Origin: Phyto melanocephala
Lineage: Eukaryota > Arthropoda > Insecta > Diptera > Rhinophoridae
Assembly (NCBI GenBank): GCA_941918925.1
Contig: OW799235.1
Coordinates: 35,577,201-35,641,200, forward strand
Length of the DNA: 64,000 nucleotides
Direction of reading: 5' to 3'
Part shown: positions 44,735-56,399 of the stretch, one piece after another
Layout: every line of letters begins with the position of its first letter
Numbering within the stretch: position 1 is the stretch's first letter
Made by a program: the position numbers and the translations under genes
The notes under the pieces: generated by a model
The model's database searches: none
Seen by the model: only the letters and a program-made list of their open reading frames with translations
Told to the model about the DNA's origin: nothing

Positions 44735-45215
44735 GAGAGAGCCAATAAGGGGATCAAATGAAACGGCTTGAGTATTAAAGTATATATAACTATGAAAGAA
44801 AAAAATCTAAAATGGCATCCTAGTCAAATATAGTAAGTATGGTTGTGTCCCCCACAACCATGTTATGTTATGTTAGCCCCCACAATATTGGTATTAAATA
44901 AAAGGGCTTACCAATGAAATCTCGTAAACTATTGAAAAAGTGTAAAATTCAGATGGCGTCTGAAAAAAAAATGGAGGAAAAAATTTTTTAAACCCGCAGT
45001 ATAAGTATCAAATTAAAGGGCTTGACTTGTAGAACACAATTAACTATGTAAAAATCAAAAATCAAATATGTCGTCGGAAATAATAATGAAAATGGCGTAT
45101 TTCATGAAATCTCAAATCTAGGCTAAGCTACGATGTGGTCATTATATCTATGTACATGTTGGTGAAGGGTATAATCAGATTCAGCACAGTCGAATATAGC
45201 GCTCTTACTTGTTTT
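44735..45215 (+). mobile_element. INE-1-like copy, 5'-truncated
   Basis: The body motifs (GAGCCAATAAGGGGATCAAA, AAAATGGCATCC, AAATATGTCGTCGG) and the 3' end (GGTGAAGGGTATAATCAG, hairpin ATTCAGCACAGTCGAAT, CGCTCTTACTTGTTTT) match the short family. The 5' stem was not found; the start is approximate. Confidence 0.65.
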
Positions 45216-47665
45216 AATTTAACGTTCTTAATTAAAAATTTAAATAAATAAATTGAAGTTACTTAGTGTTATTGAACAAAATAAACCAATGAAAATAATA
45301 AATGCAATCCCAATTCCAAATGTCCCACCCCCCAAAGCTCTTCCTTGGGTAGGGGCACTAAAAAAAAGCTATAAATTAAACTAGCCTATTAAAATAGTTT
45401 GGAACTAATTAATCGTCTTTCACACCGAAAGATTTAAATAATGCCTAAACTTTCGAGTTTTTCGAAAGATTCGAAATTCACCGCGTTAAGTCTGGCTGGT
45501 TAAACAACAGGTAGGTAAGCTAGAATAGGCAGCTGTTGTTTAGCTCACTTGGGTCCATGATATTGATCCCTTTGTGATAACAACAGCTATCGCAGCTTAC
45601 TTTTTCTGAAGATCAAAATGTTGTAGCTGTTTAATAAATTGTGCTTTAATTTGCTTGTTTCGTGAAAATAAAGTGGAACTGACGTTTCTTAAAATGTAAA
45701 TTAAAAACATTACTTTTTTACGTCCATAACTGCTTAATATTTATTTATTTTTTGTTTTTTGTTTTAGGTTTTAATTACAACAAATAGTTAAACTCGTCAT
45801 TTGCTAATACAGTATAAAATTCACACAAAACAAAACCATTTTCTATTGCAATATATTTTTTTACTTTTCTTAACAGCAAATAATAATAAAGATGTAATTA
45901 TGGTTTTAAAAAAAATCTATATTAGTAATTGTTGTTTTAAATTTTTACACCATATGAAAAATCTGCCGTCTATTACAAACATTGCAAATTAAGAACGCTA
46001 CAGAATGAAAAAAGCTCTCTAAAAACCAACAACACGGCGACGTCAACAGCTATGATAATATGTATAAATAATAAAATAAGAATAAATAAAATAATGTACA
46101 CGTTTTTAAATAAAACGACGTCGACGACAACTAGCAAAAAAAAAAAAAAATTCTTGAGGAAACAATCATCATCATAAAATAATCGGCAAAGGCAAAGCCA
46201 ACCCAACCCTACCAACGAAACAACCAATCAGCCCGCCCGCTAGCCCACCAACACTTAACTGCTCAACACTCTATTCAATACAATACTGTTCAACTGACTC
46301 AACCTTTCTATGCGCCACAATAAATATGATTTTTAGTTGAACGGCACGCGAAGTACCCAAAAGACGACAGACAGCACAAGAAAAAAAAAACTTTAAACTA
46401 AAAGAAACTGAAATTAAAATAGAAAAAACTAAACAAAATTTAAGTGAGCTCTTGACAAGAAACAAATAAGAAAGAAATTAACAAAAATAAAAATAATAAT
46501 AAATAACAAAAAGACGAGAAAATGTCAATGTTTTTCCTGTATTTTTGTATAAATACACAATTTTACTTTTTTATTTAATAATTTAAAACAAATATAAAAT
46601 AATATTAAATAAGTTTTAAATATAAAATTTTAAAACAAACATCCTACAGTCGTGCGTGTATGTTCAATACTAAAAAAAAGAAAAAAAATAAAACATTTCA
46701 AAAAATTCTTCTTTAAAAAGCTGTCAAAGTGTGTGCAAAAATTTCATTTATTTGTTGCTGCTATCATTCAAGTTTTAATATGTAACGTTTTTAAACTTTT
46801 TAAACAAACAAAAAAAAAAATACTTATGTTTTCCCTTAAAAAAAAATAGAATATTTATTACTCATAAATAAAAACTTTTTTCTATTAAAAATTTTAAGTA
46901 AAAACTTTATGATTTCCCTTAATTAATTGTTGTATCATAAAATATTAAACAATTTTAATTTTTAAACCAAAAATACATATTTTTTAAATGAGTGCTTTTT
47001 TTTGTCTCTAAGTGCAACCTTTAGCCTTTTTGCTTAACATTAAAATTCAAAAGTACTTAACTTAAAAGTACTTTACTATTACTACATACTCCCACCTCTG
47101 TACTATTGCTGTTGGTTGTTCTATAAAGAAAATGAAAAACATCTACAGTATTCTTCTTATAAAATTTATTGTCTGTGTTTTATTGACTTTGATCGTTCAA
47201 AAGATCATACATATTTATTGAATTATTATTAGTTTTTTTTATATAGTATATTGCAATATTGTTCTTGACACGAAAAGCTTTTCTGGCTTTTTCTTCTTCC
47301 CAGTATTCTTTTATACAAACATAAGTATATGTCTTAGTTTTTTTTTGCCTTTTTTATTCAAATTGTCTATAGTTTTTATTTATTACACCATACAACACCA
47401 TATTACTCAGTTTGTTTAAAATGTTTTTTTTTAGTTTTTTATTGTTGTTGTTGTTTTACATATATTTATTTTTTTCTTCCGTATTTAATAAATTTTGCCC
47501 GTTCACGTTATAAGTTTTGTCAATATTGCGACACTCAGTGTTGACAATGAATGAATTCTTTTCAAAAGTATTGAATGGAATTTAATAACAAAATAACGTT
47601 AACGAATATAATTTTTTGCTGGTCAAATTCTATATAAACAAAGTTGGTTTTGAACTACAAAAAAA
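45216..47665. other. Stretch without a supported gene
   Basis: The part at 45980-46480 is less AT-rich, with GACGTCGACGACAAC and CAGCCCGCCCGCTAGCCCAC, and resembles fly untranslated-exon sequence. No ORF and no convincing splice-site pair was found. The rest is AT-rich. Confidence 0.35.
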
Positions 47666-48598
47666 AAACAAGTAAGAGCACTATATTCGGCTGTGCCGAA
47701 TCTTTTATACCCACCACCAATTTTGTGTACATTTAAAGCACAAAATGTATTAATTTGTTATTAACAGTAATCGCTATGGAATAATCTCTTTATATTAAAA
47801 TATGTATCACTGTCTTTGTATAATTTCGATATGCTAGTAAAATGTTTTCGTAAATTTAGTCTTTCAATGAAAGTGGACGTTAAAGTAAGCGTGTCAATAA
47901 AGTTTCTGCTAATAAATACAACTTAGATATTTCAATATAAATCTTTATTCTTCCAAAATCTTTACTCATAGAGAAATTATATGAATTTGAGAATACGCGT
48001 TATATGGGAGGTGGGCGTCAAAGTGGGCGTGTCACATTTATTTTCCGCTAGAACCTTTGACTAAAAAGCAATGTTTGCCAAATTTCAGAATCATACATCC
48101 AATTTTGTCAGTTTTATTAGTTTTAAATTTTAAATATACCGAAAAATACACTGTGCGGTATAAATTTTCGTACATTTTGATCTATAACTTCTTTAAAGTA
48201 ATTTTCAGGGAATAATATTGTTTTTACTCAGGAAATATACATTCATGACTTTACGTTAATGCGTTTAAACACAATTTAATTTTATTCGATGTTGGAAGGA
48301 CACGGTTTTTTTTTACCTATTCTTGCATTACGAGCTATAACTCTCTTCCTAATATTCCGATTTAGCCCATTTTCAATAACAAACAAACCTTGTCTATAAG
48401 AAAGATTCTGGCAAAATTTGAGCCCCCTAGCTTTTTCGGTCCGGCCTCTATTGTGATTTCAACAGACGGACGGACATAGCTAGATCGTCTTAAAATGAAA
48501 CCCCGATTCAGAATATATATGTATATACTCTATGGGGTCTAAAATTGATATTTGGATGTGTTACAAACGGAATGGCGGGCATAAAAATCACAAGATGT
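47666..48598 (-). mobile_element. INE-1-like element, long family, copy c (without mariner)
   Basis: It starts ACAAGTAAGAGCACTATATT, palindrome ATTCGGCTGTGCCGAAT, TATACCCACCACCAATTTTG, and ends near GGCGGGCATAAAAAT. At about 47810-47835 it reads CACTGTCTTTGTATAATTTC, the position that is filled by a mariner relic in copies a and b. It has roughly one 288-bp unit. The INE-1 5' body (ACGGACATAGCTAGATCG) is at 48465-48490. Confidence 0.8.
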
Positions 48599-49329
48599 AC
48601 TTGTGGTGTCACCTGCTTTAAATTCGCCTTGGAGTTGACTTAGTTAAGCACTAAGCATTGTTTATACAAAATCCGTTCGCATAAATGTTTTAATGTGTAT
48701 GTAATAAAAAAAGCAAAACAGATTTATCAATATCCAAGAAAAGCTATAATTAAATTTCCTCTTAAAAACCCACTTTGATAATCGCATAAATTGTTGCACA
48801 ACATCTTGATTCACTGCACTCCATTTTTATTGCAAATCGCTATTTTTCGGTGTCAAGAAATACTGTGCTTTTACGCTTTAACTTAAATCTGAAAATAACC
48901 CAAAATTGTTTAATTGACCAAAGGTGGACATAATTAGAGGAGTTTTCATGTATTTGTCTATTACGTCAAATCTGGATTCTGCGATACCAATTCATTCCAG
49001 ACTTAAAATAGTACGCATGACGCGTACATTGACAAAGTCTTTTTTTTTTAATCACATATTGTTGGTAGGATTTTCTTAAGCAATTTAGTTGATTGTTTAA
49101 ACCCTGAACACGAAAGTATTCTTATTCTTTTAGCACATAACGTGCTAAAATATAAGCGAAAAAATACAATCGCTTCTGGTTTTTTACTCAAACAAATTTG
49201 TATATATAAAATATGTACCTTTGGCAACATTTGTGGAAAATCTTGCTTCAATTGACACAATTACCGACAAAAATATCGGCGAAAAAAAATTTTAGAAAGG
49301 GAAAATGTCACTTTAATGTTCAGATTATC
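48599..49329. other. AT-rich stretch without a supported gene
   Basis: A minus-strand ORF at 49048-49260 has no recognisable content. Nothing further is supported. Confidence 0.4.
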
Positions 49330-49460
49330 GATTAAGTTAAATATGTTTTGGTCACAGTTGCGCCATATAATTGTCAGTTATGTTGATTACATGGTGGCAC
49401 AAGCTGTGTGGAGGGTATTTAAGATTCGGCACAGCAGAATAAAACGCTCATATTTGTTTA
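49330..49460 (+). mobile_element. 3'-end fragment of an INE-1-like element
   Basis: GGAGGGTATTTAAGATTCGG, a degenerate hairpin (ATTCGGCACAGCAGAAT) and CGCTCATATTTGTTTA match the family's 3' end. The left limit is uncertain. Confidence 0.55.
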
Positions 49461-51348
49461 CGTTTTAACTCGTATAAAATTTAAGAAAAAGAAGTTTATT
49501 GTTTCTCATTTCATCATCCTATGCCTACAATAAATAAAACAAAAAACAATTTTCGAAATTAATTCAAAATTTTTTACTTCAAATTATTTCGTAAGATTTC
49601 ACATTCGAATAAAATTGTATTACGGATTCAGAATGTAAAACATTACTAACTATTTTGTCCGAAAAAAAGGCAAAAATCTAACTTAAAGCCTAATAAGGCC
49701 GATTCTTCTTTGATCTATTAATTTAAGTGTCACTTGTTGTGTAATATTCTTGTGCATATCGTTAGCTAAAATGCGAAATAGCCTAACTACAATTTTTTAA
49801 ATATGAGAGAAATAGTAAAAAACATTTAATTTAAAACAGATATACATCTTAGGTATTTTTTTAATTTGTTAAAACTTTTTCAAACCCATAATGCTGCAAA
49901 TGTTTAAAAATAAGCAAGTTTTTGACATTAACATCAAACGTTAATGCAGCATTTACTCAGTTTAACGATTTCAAGTGGCTTTGCCCGCTGTCACGGGTAC
50001 AACAGTTTTAATTTTTAATGACTTATATTTCGGGCTCAGTTTAGTCAAAATTCACTTTTTTGTCATAGATTTTTTTTTTTGCTGGGCTTCTAATTCAAAC
50101 TTACCAGTTTGGCTGTTAAAACTAAGTATTTAGTAAATGAGACAATGTGGAAAGATTAATTTCATCTAAAATCTAATGTCAAAATTGAGTTTCTAATAAG
50201 ATATGCTACAATAAGTAAAAAAAAAAGTTTTTTTTGTGATTTTATCTTTCAGCTGACGATATTTTCTTTTTACACACAACTTGGTTTCTAAAACGTAAGC
50301 TCGTGTTTGGTAATTGTTATTAATTTAACTTTTTAAAATTGTTTGATTTTTCATGATTTTAAATACTTTGTAAATTTTAAATTTAAATAAAAGAGTGATA
50401 AAAAAATAAATAAAAAACAAACGTATATTACATACAAAGTTAACACTAATTAAATTGTTTACTTTAATTTTTACACTTAAAGAAATATTTAAATTTTATT
50501 TAACATTTAAATTTTTAACACAAATATGCAATATTTCATTTTATAGAATCTAGATAATTTCCTGGTTATCATCATAATAACCATTATGTATATCTATTTT
50601 ATTTGTTGGTTATTGTATATGAAATTTGGTTTTTCGTTTCTAAATATGTTCATATGTGATTTCAATACAGACATGTAAAAATAATTAAAATTATTTATTC
50701 GCTTATTATTTAATTAATTCCTTAAAAAAAAACTGCTGGAAATTTTTCTTTTCATTGCAACTTGAAATAAATAAATTCTTTTTTAAATGGTAAATTTGTC
50801 ATCAGAATGATTAAGTGTTTTTACGCTTTTACGAGTATTAAAAGCAGTATGTACTTCTTTTTTTATATTTATATTTTTATGATATAGAAATTAAGTTGTT
50901 TTATTTACACTTTATAGTTATAAAACAATATAATATGGTTGTTATTGTTGCTGCTTTTGTCTTTTAATTAAAAACAACAATTAAAATCGTATGTTTTAAA
51001 CTGGGCACGTTTTATAACAGATGTGTTTTCTGTTTTATAAATTGTAAACAAAAGTGTTGTTACACGCAAAGAAAAATTTGTGAGAATTTTTAAAAACTGT
51101 TTTTAAGTAATGACACGTTTGCCTTAAATACTAATTTGAGCTCAGTTTATATTTAATTCAAATAAATGTCTTTGTTAAATATTGAAAAATATACATTTTA
51201 ATTTTATAAAAAAATTTTAATGTCAGTCCGTTTTAAACTGAAAAAAAAAATTAAAAAACATAAACATTTAATTAGCACTCATCTACAATTTACATTACAG
51301 CAATGTTTTTTTCAATTTTGTTCCTTACACTGACCTTAATTATTATTA
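49461..51348. other. AT-rich stretch without a supported gene
   Basis: No TIR pair, hairpin or exon could be supported over this 1.9 kb. Confidence 0.4.
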
Positions 51349-52216
51349 TCTATATATATAAAAGTGAAACTCTGTGTGTGTGTGTGTGTGTGTTAGCTCT
51401 AGACTCCGAAACTGTAAAACCGATCGGAGTCAAACTTTGGAAAGTTGTTGTACACATACCAGGGAGTGTTTATGGGTGAAAAAAAAGTGGGCGGGCCCAC
51501 GCCCATAAAAATTAGTTATCAGTTTTAGCTACTTGCACTTGGCCGATTTTTCTGAAACTTTGCACACATATCGAGCTGTCATGACTAAATAATTTCGTGA
51601 TAAAAAAAGTGGGCGGGGCCACGCCCCTAAAAAAGTTTTAATATTGAGGTATTTGCACTGGACCGATTTTTCTGAAACTTTGCACACATACTAAGCTGTC
51701 ATAACCATATAATTTCGTGATCAGAAAAGTGGGCGGGGCCACGCCCATAAAAAAATGCTATAATTTTTAGGTACTTGCACCAGACCGATTTTTCTGAAAC
51801 TTTGCACACATATTGAGCTGTCATGACTAAATAATTTCGTGATTAGAAAAGTGGGCAGTGCCACGCCCATAAAAAAAGGTATCATTTTGAGGTACTTGCA
51901 CTGGACCGATTATTCTGAAACTTTGCACACATATTGAGCTGTTATGACTTTACAATTTCGTGATTAGAAAAGTGGGCAGGGCCACGCCCATAAAAACAAT
52001 TTTAATTTTGAGGTACTTGCACTGGTCCGATTCTTCTGAAACATTGCACACATATTGAACTGTTATGACTTTACAATTTTGTGACTAGAAAAGTGGGCAA
52101 TGGCACGCCCATAAAAAAAGTATAATTTTTAGGTTTTTGCACTTGATATTCAATTAAAATTCAGAATGCATTTCGATTCATTAAGGGGCGTAGCAACGCG
52201 CGCCGGGTTTGGCTAG
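51349..52216 (+). mobile_element. Non-autonomous Helitron with internal minisatellite
   Basis: It starts TCTATATATATAAAAG, then a (TG)n run and ACTCCGAAACTGTAAAACCG. It ends GGGGCGTAGCAACGCGCG and, after a short GCC/GGC stem, CTAG. The flanking bases are A and T, so the insertion lies between A and T without duplication, as for Helitrons. It carries six ~121-bp tandem units. No Rep/helicase coding sequence is present. Confidence 0.85.
51487..52200. repeat. ~121-bp minisatellite with GGGCG..CGCCC palindromes
   Basis: The motif GTGGGC begins at 51487, 51609, 51729, 51851, 51972 and 52092, spacings of 120-122 bp. Each unit contains a G/C-rich palindrome (GTGGGCGGGGCCACGCCC or variant) followed by CTTGCACT..CCGATT and TGAAACTTTGCACACATA. 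Confidence 0.9.
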
Positions 52217-52440
52217 TTTTAAATAAATTATAATTTAATTGCGTATTTCTGCTAGTGTACGAATCTAAGAACTATAATTTGTATACAAATGTTTATGACA
52301 TTAACGTATGTATAACTGTTTTTAGAAATACGTACATGCTTTTAATGTTTCTAAATCATAATTATTTATTTATTTTTACCGTTGTTGTATTCAAATCATT
52401 TACAGTGCCTCGGCAGTACACTAAACTCTTGATATAAATA

Positions 52441-53299
52441 CAGTGCAACCTCGCTTAACGCAACTAATAGAAGTTTTGGCCGTTGCGAAAACTGCGGTTG
52501 TTGCGATAACCGAGTCTAATTTTTGCGGCGCAAATTCTCTTTTATGGTTTAATATTGCTTCATAAACCACTTGTACAAATCCTTTTCCATTTTTAGATAT
52601 TCACAAGCTCTTATTGTAACACGCTTGCCTGGTCCAAATTCAGCATTTGTAACGAATTTTTTTAATGCAGCTTAATTTTTTCTAATTCTGGATATTGTGT
52701 ATTTATGCACTTTATATTCATCGCAAATCACTTTTACAGATATGCCCCTTTCAAGCTTATTACGAATATCACTTTTTTGTTTAATTTAAAGTTTTACAAA
52801 TTTTATAATCACCAGCATTTTATTCAATGTAAATAGGACAACCTTTCACGAAAAGAGATTCCTTCAACTGAGTAAATATCTACAAAAAACCAGTGCAACA
52901 CGCATATTTCAGTATTCTTGGAATAGCGGTAAATTTAAAGCTTAAAAATCTAATTAAAAAATGACAAATTGATAATTTTGGAAGAAAAGTTGCGATAAGT
53001 CATGGTGTAATTACATAAGGTGATAGCGTAAAGGAGAGCAATTTTTGGCTCTCTTTTTTTTTATATGAAGTTTGACAATTCTTGGCATGAAATCTCTTTT
53101 TTTATGTAGAGTTTGACAAACATTGGCGCACAAAAAAATAATCAGCTGGGCTGGCACCCCCACCTGTATAAGTGTACCCTAGCAATAACTGAGGTTTTTT
53201 TTAAGTTGAGTTAACTGAGTCAACAATTCAAACAATTTACGAGTTGCAATAATCGAGGAGTTGCGCTTATCGAGGGTTGCGTTAAGCGAGGTGACACTG
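52441..53299 (-). mobile_element. Pogo/Tigger-like DNA transposon, deleted
   Basis: The ends CAGTGCAACCTCGCTTAACG and, from the minus strand, CAGTGTCACCTCGCTTAACG are inverted repeats of about 24 bp flanked by TA (52439-52440 and 53300-53301). CAGTG ends with TA duplication are typical of pogo/Tigger elements. At 859 bp it keeps only an N-terminal DNA-binding relic. Confidence 0.85.
52550..52785 (-). pseudogene. CENP-B-type DNA-binding relic of a pogo/Tigger transposase
   Basis: The minus strand reads VIRNKLERGISVKVICDEYK, VHKYTISRIRKN, stop, AALKKFVTNAEFGPGKRVTI, RACEYLKMEKDLYKWFMKQY. The first block is a helix-turn-helix of the CENP-B/psq type. The second resembles the following CENP-B-type DNA-binding domain (L..AL..WF). 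The DDE domain is deleted. Confidence 0.7.
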
Positions 53300-53433
53300 T
53301 ACATAAGTACATACATACGCAAAAGCTGCTACATCTCATATGTATTTATGTTATTGATATTTATGTATTTATTATATGATTGGTGTGCTATGTTTGCCAG
53401 TAAATACAAAGTTTAGAGATTATAAATTATATA

Positions 53434-54953
53434 CAGTGGTGGCCATATATTTTAAACTATCGTAAATTATTCGCTTTATTTTCAAAATTGAAAAAGATAA
53501 CAAAATTATTTTTTCAGTTCTTAAATCTAAAGCTTAAACAGTTGTTAGTACATATGTAATTTGAAATTCTGTAAAGAAAAAAAAAATTTCAAATATATTT
53601 TTTTTAATTTGGCCTTATAATTAAAACACTTTCTGTTCTCAATAATATTTGTTGATACCATCAATATTTCGTGGGGTAACCTTTGCTTTTTAATAACATT
53701 TAGGCAAACTCTCAACTAAGTCCCCCCAGAGAGATTGAGAAATAGCCTCTTAGCACATTTTGATGTTTTGTCACAATTCGTCATAATTTTTGGTATTTTT
53801 CGCTTTCATTCTCTTTTTAACTTCACTCCACTGCAAGTTATCAATTGGATTGTAATCAGGGGATTGAGGTGGCCATTTAAAAACATATTTTGTTAATATA
53901 AGCAGCTCTTCACAAATCGTGAAATGTGCTTAGGGTTATTGTCGTGCATGAAGTGCCACATTAATGGTAAATATTTCTTCGCGTATTGTGTCATTGTATT
54001 TTCTATAATGTTTTTGTAAACTGAACTGTAAATGTGAACTGATTCTCAAAATTATTCCAACTCATGGCAAGAAAACGCACCCCACATCACAATATTTTCG
54101 CCGACATGCTTAATTGTTTTGATAATATATAAGGGATTGTGTAGCTAGTTAAATGGACGCGTTTTCCATCTGATCTCCATCGACAAAATTTATTTTTGTC
54201 GCTCCATAAAATATTTTTCCAAAAACTTATTATTGGTTTCTTAATGTTTTCTTTGGAAAAATCCAATCTGGACGACGATGCATCCACGTAAGAAAGCTTC
54301 ATTAAGTCATCGTCTAATAGTTCCAGATGATATATCAACACCAATTGATGACACTAATTCAACTTTTAGCTATTTAAAACTTTTAAATGGGTCACCTAAG
54401 AACCTAAACGACTATTTCATCTTTCCTGGCTGTTGTTTTACGCAGTTTGGGCTTCTGAGTACCTTTTTTTATGATTCCAAATATATTAAAATGTTTAATT
54501 GCATTATAAATTTTTCCTTTAGAGCATCTAAGTAACTGAAAAATTTCATCTATCGTCTTCCAGAATCCTCTGAGATTAAGAATTACCTCCCTTCTTCTTC
54601 TAAACAACTTGGTTTTTTCCCATACCTGGTGAATAATTTTTTTTTATATATTTTTGCTGGTATCACTTAAAATATGCTTACCAATAACTTTACAAACAAA
54701 ACAACAAACAAAATTAGATTTTAAAAATTATTAAAATTTTTGACTACTTCGAAAACAAATAATATTATTCTCCAAATAATAACTTATTTTGTCAGAATGC
54801 AAAATAGAAAAGGAAAATAAAGAAGAAATCAAGTGTAAAAGAGATCAAACTTTTCGTTCTAGTGGAAAAGTCTCGTTAAAGATTCAAGAGATAATATAAA
54901 AAACCTAACCAATGAGAGACCATGTTTATGTTTTAATTACATGTCCACCACTG
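53434..54953 (-). mobile_element. Tc1-like transposon, near full length
   Basis: The ends CAGTGGTGGCCATATATTTT and, from the minus strand, CAGTGGTGGACATGTAATTA are flanked by TA at 53432-53433 and 54954-54955. The 1520-bp length fits a Tc1 element. It contains a recognisable but frameshifted transposase on the minus strand. Confidence 0.85.
53700..54640 (-). pseudogene. Tc1-family transposase relic
   Basis: The minus strand shows an HTH region (FRRRREVILNLRGFWKTIDE, IFQLLRCSKGKIYNAIKHFN), then NILWSDKNKFCRWRSDGKRV with the first aspartate, MHDNNPKHISRFVK with the second, and WPPQSPDYNPIDNLQWSEVK with the third acid. The third acid is Asp where Tc1-type enzymes normally have Glu (NPIEN). Frameshifts lie between the blocks, so it is inactive. 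Confidence 0.8.
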
Positions 54954-55390
54954 TATATATGAACTTAACAAGTACCTATGAATTCAATACATATGAATGT
55001 TCAGCGATGAGCAACAAATCCCGCTAAATGTGGCTTGAAAATCGCTAGAAAAAACTAGATTTTTTCCTTAGCTAAAATTTTAGAGATAAGTCGCTTACTG
55101 ATCACAATTATATACAAATTTGTTTAAATCTTAGGCGTGACAAGGTAAATTGATTTAAAAATTATATAGTCGCCTTTTATACTCAACAAATTAAAAAAAC
55201 AAAAAAAAAAATTAAGGAGCAAGGAAACAAAGAGGCATAGTGTGTCAAAGAGAATTTTTTTATTCTAGAATTTTCTTTTTAACTAAATTTGGTATTCCCT
55301 TCTCAAGTTATGCTACTACTATATGTCTTGGGTCTAATTTCAGTTTTTACGTTACGCTATATCTGGAAAACTAGAGGCAACTTATAAAAA

Positions 55391-56096
55391 TAACAAGTAA
55401 CAGTGCTATATTCGGCCGTTCCGAATCTTATATACCCTTCACAACGTGTAGTCATGCAATAACAATTGTTTGTATCACCATTGATCCCATATAAAATACG
55501 TGCATACGTACACGTTAGAATAAATGTGGCATCGAATCCCAGCTGAGCCAAAAAAATTTTATTTTATTTAATATATTATTTATATTTTATTATTTTTTTT
55601 TATATATATTTTTTAATTTTTTTAAAAAATTTTTTTTAAATTTTTTAAAAATTTTTTTTTGTAATTTTTTTTTTTATATTATTTTTTTCTTATTTTTAAT
55701 AGTTTTTTTTTGTAATTTTTTTTGTTTGGTATGTTTTTTACATGTATGTATGTATGTTGTTGTTGTAATTGTGAAAAAAAAACGAGGTGGTCGTGGTTTT
55801 TTGCTCATATCTCGGAAAGTTATGGGGCGATTGTGCTGAATTTCAATAGCGATTCATTCCTGGATATTTCCAAGAGATTGATACCAGATCTGAGGAACAT
55901 ATAGTTCCTTCTAAAAGTTGATTTCAACCAACACACGGACAGATGGACAGACGGTCAGGGCTTAATCGACTCCTCTATTCATAAGCTTTCAGAAAATATA
56001 TACTTTATGGGGTCGGAAATGAAAATTGTAGAAATTACAAACGGAATGACAAAGCTATATATACCCTTGTGCACCACAGGTGAAGGGTATAAAAAT
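55391..56096 (-). mobile_element. INE-1-like element, short family
   Basis: Reversed: CAAGTAACAGTGCTATATTC, palindrome ATTCGGCCGTTCCGAAT (one mismatch), TATACCCTTCACAACG at the left. At the right are CACGGACAGATGGACAGACG, TATACTTTATGGGGTCGGAA and the 5' stem ATACCCTTGTGCACCACAGG with GAAGGGTATAAAAA. A T/A homopolymer interior spans 55550-55730. It is closely related to 59900-60524. Confidence 0.85.
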
Positions 56097-56127
56097 CAGT
56101 TTCGTGTTTAGCGAGGAAAATAACCTA

Positions 56128-56396
56128 AAGCCTGTTATACAGGAAATGTAAAAGGCCACATACGCATGTGTCTGTAACGTTATTTTGATGTCATCATAAA
56201 GCATAAATTTATTCGCTTCGGCCACATATGTTTCATTTGCGATTTTGGAAAAAAATACATTTCGTGTAATATCAAAATCTTACCGCATGCAGCCACTACC
56301 ACTATTTTAAAACATGTAACCGAAGTGCTGAACATTTTAGTGACATCAGACCCACATGTGCAATTGGCTTTTTTACATTTCGTGTACTTATAGGCT
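56128..56396. mobile_element. MITE with ~45-bp imperfect TIRs
   Basis: The left end AGCCTGTTATACAGGAAATG, AAAAGGCCACA is mirrored by the right end (TTACATTTCGTGTACTTATA and GGCT). Matching CATGTG and GATGTCA motifs follow inward on both sides. No ORF, and the target duplication is unclear. Confidence 0.5.
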
Positions 56397-56399
56397 TAT

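Noticed and set aside
51487..52200. CRISPR-like or satellite array
   Set aside because: The units are contiguous 121-bp repeats without unique spacers, inside a Helitron of a eukaryote.
52441..53299. Host gene of the CENP-B/jerky type
   Set aside because: CAGTG inverted ends with TA flanks and in-frame stops show a pogo/Tigger relic rather than a domesticated gene.
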